In this document: positions 53,763 to 63,664 of the stretch, piece by piece | Layout: each line of letters begins with the position of its first letter | How positions within the stretch are numbered: the stretch's first letter is position 1 | From: Myxococcales bacterium | GTDB lineage: Bacteria; Myxococcota; Myxococcia; Myxococcales; Myxococcaceae | Reading direction: 5' to 3' | Assembly (NCBI GenBank): GCA_016191815.1 | Contig: JACPVI010000023.1 | Span: 62,001 to 126,000, forward strand | Length of the DNA stretch: 64,000 nt | Made by a program: the position numbers and the translations under genes | Notes under the pieces: generated by a model | What the model was told of the DNA's origin: nothing | Databases searched by the model: none | The model's input: only the letters and a program-made list of their open reading frames with translations

Positions 53763-53793
53763 GCGAAATGACCATCGATCAAGGCGAGGATGT

Positions 53794-54936
53794 TCAGTTC
53801 GCCTCCCGGTGCCCGAACAGCGCCTTTCCCGCAAGCTCTTCGTAAAGCCGGAGCAGGAATAGCCCCGCATCTGGTGCGGCGACCCGCGGTGGCGGCTCAC
53901 CCAGCGCCCGAAGAAGCTTCTCCGCAAGATCCTCCGGGTCCCCGGAGCGGAAAGTCACCGTTCCCTCAGGCCGCGCGGAAGCGTCGCTGGCCACGCAGCG
54001 GACCCCCAGCGCGAGCGCCTCGCGGACCGACATCGAGTCGCCGTCGGCGGTGGTTGGCCGGACCAGCGCCTCGCAGCGCGCGATCAGGCCCAGCGCGCCG
54101 GGGTGAGCCAGCTCTCCGAAACTCACCACCCTCGTTCCCAGGCCAGCCGCCCTCACAGCCGCGGCGAACTCCTCGGACCGCGTCCCCGGTCCAAAGGCGG
54201 CCAGGCCGACGCCGGGAAGGTGGTGGGCGGCGAGCCGCAACGCCCCAAGCATCAGCTCCCGGCCGTACACCGGGGAGGGGTGATGGGCGAAGGCAAGAAG
54301 CGGCGAGTGGCGCTTGCGGAATTCCCAAAGACCCGGAGGCGGAGGCCCAGGCCGGACCTGCGACGGAATGAACGCGGGGCACACCGTCAGCCGCTCCTGG
54401 GCGACGCCACACGCCGACAGCACCCCAGCCAACTCGCACGAGACGGCGATCACTCGCGAGTAGCCCGCCAGCGCCGCGCGGGCCGCGAGCCGCCTGGCCA
54501 AGGAGGCGCGGAGGAAAGGGCGAGAGAGCCCCGAGTGGATGGTGATGAGTCGCCCGGGACCGAGCGGCTGCGCGATCAGCCCTGCCGCCGCGAGCGCCCA
54601 GGCCTTGCGGTTGTTGCCGCTGGTGTGCAGGTGCACGAGCCAACCCTCGGCGGAGAAGCGCGCGAGGCGAAGGGCGAGCGCAGCGGCCGAGCGGGTGGGT
54701 ACCACCTCCGCAGTGGCGTTTCCGCCCTTGCCGACGTCCAGCACGCGCGCCACCACGCCCCGCTCGGAGAGGAACGCGAGCAGCTGACCGACGTGGACCG
54801 CCACCCCTCCGGGCGGCGGTGGATAGTCGCCGACCAACAACACCCTCACGGCCGCCTCCAGCCCGCGGAAGGTGGGGATCGCCCGCACGATCCGGAAGCC
54901 CCGCGCCCCTCGCCGCGCCAGCCACTCAGCTCTCAT
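53794..54936 (-). CDS. Glycosyltransferase family 4-like
   Basis: 380 residues from the ATG at 54934-54936, overlapping the flippase stop by 4 bp. The GT4 N-terminal signature VRVLLVGDYPPPPGGVAVHV (residues ~30-49) and the C-terminal RPTTADGDSMSVREALALGV with the donor-binding Glu are present. A GTG at the VRVLL position is an alternative start. It would add a sugar to a lipid-linked or polymer intermediate. Confidence 0.85.
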   Translation of the reverse strand: MRAEWLARRGARGFRIVRAIPTFRGLEAAVRVLLVGDYPPPPGGVAVHVGQLLAFLSERGVVARVLDVGKGGNATAEVVPTRSAAALALRLARFSAEGWLVHLHTSGNNRKAWALAAAGLIAQPLGPGRLITIHSGLSRPFLRASLARRLAARAALAGYSRVIAVSCELAGVLSACGVAQERLTVCPAFIPSQVRPGPPPPGLWEFRKRHSPLLAFAHHPSPVYGRELMLGALRLAAHHLPGVGLAAFGPGTRSEEFAAAVRAAGLGTRVVSFGELAHPGALGLIARCEALVRPTTADGDSMSVREALALGVRCVASDASARPEGTVTFRSGDPEDLAEKLLRALGEPPPRVAAPDAGLFLLRLYEELAGKALFGHREAN

Positions 54937-56441
54937 GCGCGCGACGCCCTCCTGCTCAGCACCAGCGAAAGACTTCCGGCCACGCGGACGCCCACCAATC
55001 GAAGCGCGAGCAGGTATCCGACCGAGAACGCAAGGCCGGCCAGCGCAAGCGGGAGAAGCCTGAGACCGAAGGACGCGGGCAGCGACGCCCATGCGTCCGG
55101 CCATGCCCACCGCGCCACGAACACCGGCGCGCCCGCGGCGAGCGCGGCGGCTCCCGCCTTGCCAAAGGAGGCCCAGGGCATCATCCCGCCCAGCCCGAGC
55201 GGGTGCTGTTTGGTGGAGAGCGCCGAGGGCACGCGGGCGAGCAAGAAACCCTTCCCCACTACCTCCGCGATGGCCCAGGACCCGATTCCCCCCATCATCC
55301 CGAACGCCTTGACCCCGAACCACACCAAGGGACCTGTCACCGCCGCCTTCACCAGGTAGCTCACGAAGATGTGACGCGTCTCGTTGCGGGCCCGCAGCGT
55401 TCCGTCCAGAGGCAGCACGGCCAGAGGGATGCAACAGACCACCACCCGGAAGATCGGCACCGCCGCCAGGAAGCGCGGCCCGAAGAACGCGGCGATCAGC
55501 TCCGGTGCCGCCGCGAAGAGGAAGGCGGCGAGAGGGAGGAACACGTAGGCGAGCTTCGAGGCCGCCTCGCGAAACGCGAGCACCCCTTCCGCGGCCCTGC
55601 CCTCCGCGTCCAATTCGCCCAGCCGCACCATCAGCACCTCGCTGGTCGGGGTGTAGAGCAGGTCCACCAGCGGCAGCTGGAAGCAGCCCGCGGCGTAGAT
55701 GGCGAAGAGCGCAGGCCCCACCTCGCTCGAGACGACGAACTGGTGCGCGTACTGCTGCGGCACGCTGAGCAAGACCGCCGCGCCGAAGGGCGCCGCGTAT
55801 GCGAGCTGGCTCACGAACAGGCGCCGGTCGAACAGCCGCCCCTTGGACCTGCCCAGCATCAGCACCCAGGCCGCCGCAAGGCGCAGGGCGGCCCAGGCCA
55901 CCACCGCGGCCATCATCCCGTGCAGCCCTGCCCCGAGCAGCACCGGCACCACGAGGGCCGCGGCCCGGAGCAGGTCCGAGACGAGGTAGGTGAGCGCGGA
56001 CTCCCGCGTCTTCCCCTGGCTCGTCATCGACAATTCCAGAGGGAAAGCCCCGACAGCGAGGGCGCAGAAGAGCGCCAGCTCCAAGCGGTGCTCGGCAAGG
56101 GCCGGGTTGTTGAGCGCCGAGGCGATGCGCGGCCCGAGCCCAAAGAGGAGCGCTCCGGCCGCCGCTCCCGCGAAGGCGAGGAACACCAGAGTCTGTCCGA
56201 AATAGGGCCGTCGCTCGCCGACCCTGGGAGCGAAGAAGTAGAGGCTCTGCGCCACCCCGAACGGCAGCACGTAGTAGAGCGTCTGCGAAATGAGGAAGAG
56301 CTGCTTGTAGGTCCCGTACTCGGCCAGGTCGAGCGCGCGGGCGAGGACGAGAGGGATTGCCACCGTGATGCACGCCGAGGCGAGTCTCGCCGCCACCAGC
56401 GGGCGAACCCTCCCGAAAAGGCTGTCGCCGCCGGTCGCCAC
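54933..56441 (-). CDS. Wzx-type polysaccharide flippase (MOP superfamily)
   Basis: 502 residues with about twelve to fourteen TM helices. The start RLASACITVAIPLVLARALD and YKQLFLISQTLYYVLPFGVA are typical of oligosaccharide flippases that move undecaprenyl-linked repeat units across the inner membrane. It starts 6 bp after the deacetylase stop. The specific substrate cannot be told. Confidence 0.83.
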   Translation of the reverse strand: MATGGDSLFGRVRPLVAARLASACITVAIPLVLARALDLAEYGTYKQLFLISQTLYYVLPFGVAQSLYFFAPRVGERRPYFGQTLVFLAFAGAAAGALLFGLGPRIASALNNPALAEHRLELALFCALAVGAFPLELSMTSQGKTRESALTYLVSDLLRAAALVVPVLLGAGLHGMMAAVVAWAALRLAAAWVLMLGRSKGRLFDRRLFVSQLAYAAPFGAAVLLSVPQQYAHQFVVSSEVGPALFAIYAAGCFQLPLVDLLYTPTSEVLMVRLGELDAEGRAAEGVLAFREAASKLAYVFLPLAAFLFAAAPELIAAFFGPRFLAAVPIFRVVVCCIPLAVLPLDGTLRARNETRHIFVSYLVKAAVTGPLVWFGVKAFGMMGGIGSWAIAEVVGKGFLLARVPSALSTKQHPLGLGGMMPWASFGKAGAAALAAGAPVFVARWAWPDAWASLPASFGLRLLPLALAGLAFSVGYLLALRLVGVRVAGSLSLVLSRRASRA

Positions 56442-56447
56442 GGTGGC

Positions 56448-57566
56448 TCAGGTCGATCGCCGCGGAGGCCGCCTGCCGATCACCGCCGGCCGCAGCCCCA
56501 GCATGCCGAAGATGCCATCGAGCTGGCAGGCGGTGAGCGAGGGCGAATAGTCGCCCAACATCCCGAGCGAGAAGTTCTCCCACAGCACCCCCCGCCTGAG
56601 GGCGAAAGGATCTCCTCCCACCACGTTGGGCAGATCCTCAGTGGTCACCGCCGACCGGAAGCCCTGCCGTACCAGCGACCGCACCACCTCGTCCGAGTAC
56701 CATCCGTTGCAGTAGGCGAAGTGCTGCACGCGGTGACCCGTCTCCCGCTCGATGGCCTCCTTCGATGCCGCGATCTCCGCGTCGACCCGCTCCCGCGGCT
56801 CATGGGTGAGCACCACGTGCTCCGAGGTATGCGCGCCCAGTTGGAAGCCGCGGGCCGCCATCCGCCGCGCCTCCTCCCAGCTCAAGAGCTCACCTTGCTC
56901 GGGGAGGAGCCCCTGCCCGCCGCCAAGCTGAGCCTCCAGGGCCACGACCACCTCGCCCATCTCCCGCGCCGGATGCTCGGAGATGAATCTGTCCAGCGCC
57001 GCGGAGATGGAGCTTCGTCCCGAAAGCACGGGCTCGATCAGCGCGGCCGCCGGGGCCGGCATCGCCGCGTACAGCGGCCGGAGCCGGCGCGCCCTCACCA
57101 GGCGGGCGAGATGGTAGAGCCGGTCGTGGTCGAGCCGCCGCCCCGTGCCGACCAGGCCGGTGGACAGGTAGAAGATCGCCGGCACGCCCATGCGCTCGAG
57201 CACCGGCACCGCGTGCAGGTAGGCGTCGCGATACCCGTCGTCGAAGGTGACGACGAAGAGGTCCTTGTTGCCTAACCCGGTGCCGGCCAGCGCCTCCAGC
57301 GCCTGGTCGATGGTTGCGAATCGGTAACCGGCTGCGTGGGCCTCCTCGAGGTGCCGCCGGAACGTCTCCTTCGAGACGAGCAGCCCGGGGATCGAGCGCC
57401 GAAGCTCACCCTCGAAGTCCTCGACCACCCGGTGGTAGCTGACGATGGCGATCCGCCGGCCTCCGGAGCGGCGGCGCTGGATGGACCTCATCGCCCCGCG
57501 CAAACCGCTGTAGTGGACCAGCCAGGCGGCCAAGCCCTTCGCCACCCGGCGTGCGATGGCGCCCAT
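56448..57566 (-). CDS. Polysaccharide deacetylase (NodB domain)
   Basis: 372 residues. NodB motif 1 TFDDGYRD (Asp109, Asp110) and motif 2 GAHTSEHVVL (metal His pair) are present, with the third motif region FAYCNGWYSDEVVRSLVRQG. An N-terminal helix (GLAAWLVHYSGLRG) may be membrane associated. It probably removes N-acetyl groups from the exopolysaccharide made by the neighbouring enzymes. First gene of the cluster on this strand; divergent from ccmA with ~180 bp between. Confidence 0.86.
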   Translation of the reverse strand: MGAIARRVAKGLAAWLVHYSGLRGAMRSIQRRRSGGRRIAIVSYHRVVEDFEGELRRSIPGLLVSKETFRRHLEEAHAAGYRFATIDQALEALAGTGLGNKDLFVVTFDDGYRDAYLHAVPVLERMGVPAIFYLSTGLVGTGRRLDHDRLYHLARLVRARRLRPLYAAMPAPAAALIEPVLSGRSSISAALDRFISEHPAREMGEVVVALEAQLGGGQGLLPEQGELLSWEEARRMAARGFQLGAHTSEHVVLTHEPRERVDAEIAASKEAIERETGHRVQHFAYCNGWYSDEVVRSLVRQGFRSAVTTEDLPNVVGGDPFALRRGVLWENFSLGMLGDYSPSLTACQLDGIFGMLGLRPAVIGRRPPRRST

Positions 57567-57745
57567 TGCTCTCCTCTCCCGCGTGACGCTGCAGGGCCGG
57601 TGCCAGCGCTCGCTCCGCTCGGGTCCACCGGGTCCGAGAGGGCAACGGCTTTCCCATCCGAGGAACGCCCTTTCCCTCCCACGGCGCGAGGGGAAATGTG
57701 GTAGGTCGGCGGGCGGTTTTCGCCTCGACTGCGCGTCGCGCCCCC

Positions 57746-58438
57746 ATGCCTGCCACCGCCGGAGCTGTCTCCACCGCTGCGCAGCCTGCCGCCGCTTCCC
57801 TCGCGCTGGACATCCGCGACGTGAGCAAGCGCTTTGGTCCGAGGTGGGCGCTGGCCCGGCTGAGCTACACGCTCCCCTGCGGCCTGTCGCTTTTGCTCAC
57901 CGGCCACAACGGCTCGGGGAAGACGACCCTCTTGCGAATGCTGGCCACCGCCATCGCGCCGAGCGCCGGGAAGCTCCTCGTCCTCGGGCGGGACGCGGTG
58001 GCGGAACGCGAGGAGGTGCGCCGCGACATCGGCCTGCTCTCCCACTCGAGCTTCCTCTACGAGGACCTGACCGCGGAGCAGAACCTGGTGGTGCTGGCGC
58101 GGCTGTTGGGCATCGCCTCGCCCAAGGACGTGGCCGGACAGCTCCTCACCCGGGTCGGGCTCACCGCCCGGTCGAACAACCCGGTGCGTCAATTCTCCGC
58201 CGGCATGCGAAAGCGCCTGGCCATCGCACGGCTGTTGCTCAAATCGCCAAGGGTGGCGCTGCTCGACGAGCCGTTCAGCGAGCTGGATCCGGCCGGCATC
58301 GCCGAGGTGGAGAAGCTGATCGTCACCTTGCGAGAGGCCGGCACCACGGTGGTGCTGGCCACTCATCTCATCGAGCAGGGCCGGGCGCTCACCGAGACGC
58401 GGCTCCACCTCACCGAGGGAAGGGGGATGGGCGAATGA
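57746..58438 (+). CDS. ccmA: Heme exporter ATP-binding protein CcmA
   Basis: 230 residues from the ATG at 57746; a GTG at 57698 with GAGGGG close upstream is an alternative start. Walker A is GHNGSGKTT, the ABC signature reads FSAGMRKRLAIARLL and Walker B is VALLDEPFSELD, with His in LATH. CcmA with CcmB powers release of holo-CcmE in System I cytochrome c maturation. Its stop overlaps the ccmB ATG by 4 bp. Confidence 0.88.
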   Translation: MPATAGAVSTAAQPAAASLALDIRDVSKRFGPRWALARLSYTLPCGLSLLLTGHNGSGKTTLLRMLATAIAPSAGKLLVLGRDAVAEREEVRRDIGLLSHSSFLYEDLTAEQNLVVLARLLGIASPKDVAGQLLTRVGLTARSNNPVRQFSAGMRKRLAIARLLLKSPRVALLDEPFSELDPAGIAEVEKLIVTLREAGTTVVLATHLIEQGRALTETRLHLTEGRGMGE

Positions 58439-59139
58439 GCGCCTCCTTCGCCATACGGCCCATCGGGCTTTTGCGCGCCGCCGGCATCATCCTCGGCAAG
58501 GACCTGCTCATCGAGTGGCGCACCCGCGCGCGCATCAACGCGCTCGTCTTCTTCGCGGTCGCCACCCTGCTCCTGTTCTCCTTCGCGCTCGGCCCGGACG
58601 TTGACCTGCTCCGGCAGAACGCCGCCGGGTACATGTGGCTGGGGATCCTCTTCGCCAGCGTGCTCTCCCTGAGCGAGTCCTTCCGCGTGGAGGCCGAGAA
58701 CGCCACCTTGGAGGGCCTAAAGCTCGTCCCCACCGACCCCCGGGCGGTGTTCCTCGGCAAGGCCTGCGGCAACGCGGTGATGATCTTCGCCCTCTGCCTC
58801 ATCCTGCTCCCGGTGATGGTGGCCATCTACGACGTCTCCATCGCCGAGGGGCTCCCCAAGCTCTCGCTCGTGCTGGCGATCGGCTGCCTGGCCATCAGCG
58901 CGCCGGGCACGATCTTCGCGGCCATCTCGGCCAACGCGCGGGCGCGGGACGTTCTGCTCCCGCTGTTGTTGTTCCCGATGCTCGTGCCTGCCCTGCTCTC
59001 GGTGGTGAAAGCCACCGCCCTGGTGCTCCAGGGAGACCTCCAGGACTCGCTCCGCTCCTGGCTCGGCCTTTTGTGCTGCTTCAGCGTGATCTACTGGGCG
59101 CTCGGGTTTGCCGTCTTCCCGAAGGTGATCGAGGACTGA
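58435..59139 (+). CDS. ccmB: Heme exporter membrane subunit CcmB
   Basis: 234 residues from the ATG at 58435 (the frame is open much further upstream inside ccmA, which is a shadow). Six TM helices. Recognisable pieces are GKDLLIEWRTRARINALVFF, the ENATLEGLKLVP loop and LLLFPMLVPALLS. Membrane partner of CcmA. Followed 3 bp later by ccmC. Confidence 0.9.
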   Translation: MSASFAIRPIGLLRAAGIILGKDLLIEWRTRARINALVFFAVATLLLFSFALGPDVDLLRQNAAGYMWLGILFASVLSLSESFRVEAENATLEGLKLVPTDPRAVFLGKACGNAVMIFALCLILLPVMVAIYDVSIAEGLPKLSLVLAIGCLAISAPGTIFAAISANARARDVLLPLLLFPMLVPALLSVVKATALVLQGDLQDSLRSWLGLLCCFSVIYWALGFAVFPKVIED

Positions 59140-59142
59140 CCG

Positions 59143-59907
59143 ATGCTGTACGTGACGATCGCACTCTTCGCGCTGGCGGTCGGGCTGTTTGCGCTGCACC
59201 TCTTCTGGGCGAAGGCGCGCGGCTGGGTTTGGAAAGCGGTGGCGGTGCTTGGAGGAGCCATGCTCCCGGCGGGCGCTTACTTCGGCCTCTCCTGGGCACC
59301 CTCCGAGCAGGACATGGGAGAGGTCTACCGGATCATCTTCGTCCACGTGCCGATGGTCTGGGCGGCGCTTTTGGCGCTGGTGGTCAACTTCGTGGCCTCC
59401 GCGGCCTACTTGTTCAAGCGGAGCTGGACCTCGGATTCCCTGGGAGAGGCGGGGGCGGAGGTGGGCGTCGTCTTCGGAGTGGTGGGCCTGTTGCTCGGCT
59501 CGATCTGGGGCCGGCCCACCTGGGGCGTGTGGTGGGACTGGGACCCGCGGCTGACCACCACCGCGATCATGCTCGTCCTCTACACGGGCTACCTGGCGCT
59601 CCGGAAGTTCGTGGACGACCCAGAGAAGCGCGCCACCTGGTCCGCGGTGGTGGGCGTCATCGCCGCGGTGGACCTGCCCATCGTCTGGTTCTCGGTGAGG
59701 TGGTGGAAGAGCATCCACCAGGTGCAGTCGAACCCGAAGACCATCGACCGGTCGATGTTCGTGGTGCTGGTCTTCAACGTGGTCGCCTTCATGTGCGCGC
59801 TCTTCGTCTACCTCTGGCACCGCTTCCTGATCGCGAAGGCGGCGCGGGCGAGGGAGGTGGCGCTGCCCTCGGCGCTTCCTCCCGCCGGGCCGCAGGAGGC
59901 CGCATGA
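59143..59907 (+). CDS. ccmC: Heme handling protein CcmC
   Basis: 254 residues with six TM helices. The Trp-rich WWD motif WGVWWDWDPRLTTT (residues ~127-140) binds heme at the periplasmic face, and the flanking His (VHVPMVW) is present. CcmC loads heme on CcmE. The C-terminus carries an Ala/Pro tail. The stop overlaps the ccmD ATG by 4 bp. Confidence 0.93.
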   Translation: MLYVTIALFALAVGLFALHLFWAKARGWVWKAVAVLGGAMLPAGAYFGLSWAPSEQDMGEVYRIIFVHVPMVWAALLALVVNFVASAAYLFKRSWTSDSLGEAGAEVGVVFGVVGLLLGSIWGRPTWGVWWDWDPRLTTTAIMLVLYTGYLALRKFVDDPEKRATWSAVVGVIAAVDLPIVWFSVRWWKSIHQVQSNPKTIDRSMFVVLVFNVVAFMCALFVYLWHRFLIAKAARAREVALPSALPPAGPQEAA

Positions 59908-60074
59908 GCTTCCTCACCCACGCGATGCTGGCGCAGGTCGGCCAGGGCCGGATCGAAGGCGGCTGGGAATACATCTGGGCCGCCTACGGCCTGACCTGGC
60001 TTTCCCTGGCGCTGTACGGGGTTTCTCTTTGGCTCCGGCGCAGGTCCGGCGAGCCACCCAAGGAGCTGTCATGA
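59904..60074 (+). CDS. ccmD: CcmD-like small membrane protein
   Basis: 56 residues. One TM helix (WEYIWAAYGLTWLSLALYGVSLWL, shown here only as positions ~22-45) followed by a basic cytosolic end (RRRSG). CcmD proteins have little sequence conservation; size, topology and exact position between ccmC and ccmE make the call. Overlaps both neighbours by 4 bp. Confidence 0.82.
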   Translation: MSFLTHAMLAQVGQGRIEGGWEYIWAAYGLTWLSLALYGVSLWLRRRSGEPPKELS

Positions 60075-60541
60075 CACCTGGCGCGCGAAACCGCTTCATC
60101 CTCGCCGTCGCCTTGCTGGTCGCCGCGGGCGCGCTGGCCTTCATCGCCTTCGGGGACATCGGAAAGAACCTCGTCTACTACTGGAGCCCGAGCGAGATGC
60201 TGGCCCAGGGCGAGCGCGCGTTCGGCCCCACCATCCGGCTGGGCGGGGTGGTGCAGCCCGGCAGCGTCGAGTGGAGCGCGCAGAAGACGAGCGTGAAGTT
60301 CCGGGTGGCCGACAGCCACAAGTCCGAGTCGGCCTCGGTGGTGGTGCACTGCGAGCAGACCCCGCCCCAGATGTTCCGCGAGGGCATCGGGGTGGTGGTG
60401 GAGGGCACCTTGGACAAGTCGCAGGTGTTCAAGTCGAAGAGGCTGATGGTGAACCACTCCAACGAGTACCGGCCTCCCAAGGAAGGGGAGAAGCCCGCCG
60501 ATTGGAAGGGCTCGGTCTCCGAGGCGGCGGAGCAAAAGTGA
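60071..60541 (+). CDS. ccmE: Heme chaperone CcmE
   Basis: 156 residues from the ATG at 60071. An N-terminal TM anchor (FILAVALLVAAGALAFIAFG) is followed by an OB-fold domain (IRLGGVVQPGSVEW, GVVVEGTLDKSQVFKSKRLM). The heme-attachment His lies in NHSNEYRP, the equivalent of HDENYxP. It carries heme covalently to CcmF. Its stop overlaps the ccmF GTG. Confidence 0.92.
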   Translation: MTPGARNRFILAVALLVAAGALAFIAFGDIGKNLVYYWSPSEMLAQGERAFGPTIRLGGVVQPGSVEWSAQKTSVKFRVADSHKSESASVVVHCEQTPPQMFREGIGVVVEGTLDKSQVFKSKRLMVNHSNEYRPPKEGEKPADWKGSVSEAAEQK

Positions 60542-62574
60542 GCTCGCTGATCGGCTACGGCCTGGTGCTGGGCGGCCTGGGCTGCGGCATCTTCGGCGCG
60601 GTGGTGGGGCTGTGGGGAGGGCTCGCCCGCCGCGAAGCCGCGCTCATCTGGGTGCAGCGCGCGGTCTACGGCTTCGCGCTCTGCATGATCGGCTCCAACC
60701 TGGCGATGATCGCCGCCCTGCTCTCCCACGACTTCTCGGTGAAGTACGTGGCGCAGGTGGGCAGCCGATCGACGCCGGTGCTGTTCACCGTGGTGTCGCT
60801 CTGGTCGGCGCTCGAGGGCTCCATCCTCTTCTGGGGAGGCATCCTCGGGGTGTACCTGCTGGCGTTCGCGCTCTTGCACCGCCGCGCTCCGGCGAGGAGC
60901 CTCCAGCTCGCCATGGGGGTGATGTGCGCGGTGGCGGTCTTCTTCGCCTTCCTCATCGCCGGGCCGGCGAACCCCTGGGCGCACATTCCCAACCCGCTGC
61001 CGGACGGGCCGGGGCCGAACCCGCTGCTTCAGAATCACCCGCTGATGATCGTCCACCCGCCGATGCTCTACCTTGGCTATGTGGGCATGACGGTGCCCTT
61101 CGGGATCGCCGCCGGGGCGCTGATCGCCGGGGAGATGGGCGAGTCCTGGACCGCACCCTTGCGCAAGTGGACGCTGGCGCCCTGGCTGTTCCTCACCCTG
61201 GGGGTCATCCTCGGCTCCTGGTGGGCCTACGCGGTGCTCGGCTGGGGCGGCTACTGGGCGTGGGATCCGGTGGAGAACGCCTCGTTCTTGCCCTGGCTCA
61301 CCGCCACCGCCTTCATGCACTCCACCATGGTCCTCGAGCGCCGGCGGATGCTGAAGCTGTGGACGCTGGCGCTGGCGCTGGGGAGCTTCGTGCTCACCGT
61401 GATCGGCACCTTCATGACCCGGAGCGGCGTCTTCAACTCGGTGCACTCCTTCACGCAGTCGGACATCGGGCCCACCTTCCTCGTCTTCATCGGGGTGACC
61501 TTCCTCTTCTCCATCGTCCTCCTCGTCGCGCGCGGGCATCTGCTCTTGGCCGAGAGCCAGCTCGACTCGATCTTCTCGAGGGAGGGGGCGATCCTGTTCC
61601 TCAACCTCCTCCTGGTGGCGTTGACCTTCACGGTGTTCACCGGGACCACCTTCCCGCTGTTCGTCGAGGCCCTGCTGAACAAACGGATGAGCGTGGGCGA
61701 GCCGTACTTCAACCGTTTTGCGGTTCCGGGAGGGTTCCTGCTGCTGGCGCTCTTGGGCGCCTGCCCGCTGTTGCCCTGGGGATCGGCGGACCCGCGGAAG
61801 GTCCTGCGCCAGGTGGTGGCTCCCGGCGCGGCCGCGGTGGGGACGGTGGCGCTCTGCGCGATCGCGGGGCTGCGCGGTTTCTGGCCGCTCGCCATCTTCG
61901 GGGTCGCCGCATTCGCCGGAGTGGTCACCCTGGCCGAGCTGTTCCTCCCCGCTCGCCAGCGCATCGCCCACCACGGCGAGGGCGCGCTCACCGCCCTGGC
62001 CCAGAGCGTCTCTCGCGCATCGCGCCGGTTCGGCGGCTACGTGGTCCACGTCGGGGTGATCGTGATCGTCGTCGCCATTGCCGCCTCCTCCGCGTACAAG
62101 ATCCACGCGAGCGGCACGGTGAAGGCTGGCCAGGCCCTCGAGGTCGGCGACTATCAGGTACGCTTCGACGGGCTCTCCAGCGGCTCTGAGCCGCACCGGA
62201 GCTGGACGGCGGCCAACGTCACCATCCTCGGACCCGGGGGCGAGTCGCACTCGCTCGCCGGGAAGGACGGTCCGCGGATGAACTTCTACGAGCGCAGCAC
62301 CGATCCGGTCGGCTCGCCGGCGGTGAAGCTCGAGCTGGCGAGAGATGTCTACGTGTCGCTCTTGGCCTTCGACCCCCAGGCGAATACGGCGAGCTTCAAC
62401 GCCTGGGTGTTCCCGCTGGTCGGGTGGATCTGGTACGCGATCCCCATCCTGGTGCTCGGCTCGGCGATCGCGCTCTGGCCGCAGCGGAGGAGGGAGGTGG
62501 CGGCTGAGGCGGCGGCTCCGCCTGGCGCCGGGGCGCCTCCGGTGAGCCCGGGCCTTTCGGCTGGTGCCCCATGA
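60538..62574 (+). CDS. ccmF: Cytochrome c heme lyase subunit CcmF
   Basis: 678 residues from the GTG at 60538. About fifteen TM helices. The WWD-type motif [18 protein letters not shown] (residues ~236-253) and several conserved His ([16 protein letters not shown]) are present. CcmF receives heme from CcmE and joins it to CxxCH of apocytochromes with CcmH. The C-terminal Ala/Pro tail is slightly long. The CcmG ATG overlaps the stop. Confidence 0.94.
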   Translation: MSSLIGYGLVLGGLGCGIFGAVVGLWGGLARREAALIWVQRAVYGFALCMIGSNLAMIAALLSHDFSVKYVAQVGSRSTPVLFTVVSLWSALEGSILFWGGILGVYLLAFALLHRRAPARSLQLAMGVMCAVAVFFAFLIAGPANPWAHIPNPLPDGPGPNPLLQNHPLMIVHPPMLYLGYVGMTVPFGIAAGALIAGEMGESWTAPLRKWTLAPWLFLTLGVILGSWWAYAVLGWGGYWAWDPVENASFLPWLTATAFMHSTMVLERRRMLKLWTLALALGSFVLTVIGTFMTRSGVFNSVHSFTQSDIGPTFLVFIGVTFLFSIVLLVARGHLLLAESQLDSIFSREGAILFLNLLLVALTFTVFTGTTFPLFVEALLNKRMSVGEPYFNRFAVPGGFLLLALLGACPLLPWGSADPRKVLRQVVAPGAAAVGTVALCAIAGLRGFWPLAIFGVAAFAGVVTLAELFLPARQRIAHHGEGALTALAQSVSRASRRFGGYVVHVGVIVIVVAIAASSAYKIHASGTVKAGQALEVGDYQVRFDGLSSGSEPHRSWTAANVTILGPGGESHSLAGKDGPRMNFYERSTDPVGSPAVKLELARDVYVSLLAFDPQANTASFNAWVFPLVGWIWYAIPILVLGSAIALWPQRRREVAAEAAAPPGAGAPPVSPGLSAGAP

Positions 62575-63155
62575 GTGATGTTGCCCGGCCAGCTCCACCG
62601 CGGCGCACCCTGCTCTGGCTGTTCGCGGCCGGGGCGTGCCTGTTCGTGCTCGGCGTGCTCGCCGTCTGGTGGAAGGCCTTCGGGACGGATCCGCACCGCG
62701 TCCCGTTCGAGCTGGAGGGCCAGCCGGCCCCGACCTTCACCCTGCGCCGGCTGGACAACGGCGAGCCGGTCTCCTTCGACAAGCTCAAGGGCAACCCGCT
62801 GGTGCTGAATTTCTGGGCGACCTGGTGCGGGCCGTGCCGTCAGGAGCACCCGGTGCTGGAGTGGGCCGCCGGCCGCTTCGGCGACAAGGTGCAGTTCTAC
62901 GGCGTAGTGTTCGAGGATTCGGAGGAAAACGCGCGGAGGTTCATCGCGGAGCACGGGGCGCGGTATCCCCAGCTCATCGATCCCACCTCGACCATGGCGG
63001 TGGACTACGGGGTGACCGGCGTGCCGGAGACCTACTTCATCGACCGGGATGGGATCATTCGCGGGAAGGTGGCGCAGCCCATCGACCCGCAGACCATGAC
63101 CGAGCGGATTCGCGAGCTAGTCGCGCCTCCCGCGCCTGATGGAGGTTCGCCATGA
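62571..63155 (+). CDS. ccmG: Thiol-disulfide oxidoreductase CcmG (DsbE/ResA-like)
   Basis: 194 residues. An N-terminal TM anchor ([20 protein letters not shown]) precedes a thioredoxin domain. The active site is [15 protein letters not shown] with two normal Cys; cis-Pro is in [12 protein letters not shown]. It keeps apocytochrome or CcmH thiols reduced. It contrasts with the TGA-containing relative at 26891-27439. Overlaps ccmF and ccmH by 4 bp each. Confidence 0.92.
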   Translation: MSDVARPAPPRRTLLWLFAAGACLFVLGVLAVWWKAFGTDPHRVPFELEGQPAPTFTLRRLDNGEPVSFDKLKGNPLVLNFWATWCGPCRQEHPVLEWAAGRFGDKVQFYGVVFEDSEENARRFIAEHGARYPQLIDPTSTMAVDYGVTGVPETYFIDRDGIIRGKVAQPIDPQTMTERIRELVAPPAPDGGSP

Positions 63156-63664
63156 CTCTCGCTCCTCTCTTGGCGGCGATCCTGGCGGTGACCGGCTCGG
63201 GGCTGGCGGAGCCGCCTGTCATCGCCGAACCCCTGGCGCCGCAGCGGCTGGCCGGAGAACCGCTGGATCCGGCGCGCGAGGCGCGGGTCCAGGCGCTCGC
63301 CAAGGTGCTCCGCTGCCCGGTGTGCCAGGGGCTGTCGATCGCCGACTCGCCCTCCTCGATGGCGCGGGCGCAGCTCGAGAAGGTCCGCGAGCTGGTGCGC
63401 GAGGGAAAGACGGACCAGGAGATCTTCGCCTACTTCGAGGCGCGCTACGGCGAGTTCGCCCTTCTGGAGCCGAAGGCCCAGGGCATCAACCTTTTGGCCT
63501 GGGTCGGGCCCATGGCGCTTTTGCTCTTCGGCTTCTTCGTCATCCTCAGCCAGGTGCGACGCCGGGGCTCGGCGGTGTCCCCGGCCCAGGGCGGGCCGCC
63601 TGCCGCCGCGCCACCCGCCGAAGACGAGTACCTAAGGCAGGTCCGCTCGGAGATTGAGCGATGA
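63152..63664 (+). CDS. ccmH: Cytochrome c maturation protein CcmH
   Basis: 170 residues. Signal peptide at the N-terminus, then the invariant LRCPVCQGLSIADSPSSMA motif (redox Cys pair), a three-helix domain and a C-terminal TM (LLAWVGPMALLLFGFFVILS). CcmH reduces the CxxCH cysteines for heme ligation. The cytosolic end is Ala/Pro-rich. Overlaps the next gene by 4 bp. Confidence 0.94.
   Translation: MTLAPLLAAILAVTGSGLAEPPVIAEPLAPQRLAGEPLDPAREARVQALAKVLRCPVCQGLSIADSPSSMARAQLEKVRELVREGKTDQEIFAYFEARYGEFALLEPKAQGINLLAWVGPMALLLFGFFVILSQVRRRGSAVSPAQGGPPAAAPPAEDEYLRQVRSEIER

Noticed and set aside
53636-53845. A 69-codon plus-strand gene over the hexanucleotide tract
   Set aside because: The translation is Val/Ala/Asn repeats generated by the simple-sequence tract, without conserved end or context.
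54819-57275. Long plus-strand open frame opposite the flippase and deacetylase genes
   Set aside because: Antisense shadow; extreme Arg/Pro/Gln/His content and no ribosome-binding site.
60178-62598. Long minus-strand open frame opposite ccmE and ccmF
   Set aside because: Antisense shadow of membrane-protein genes, with no recognisable motifs.
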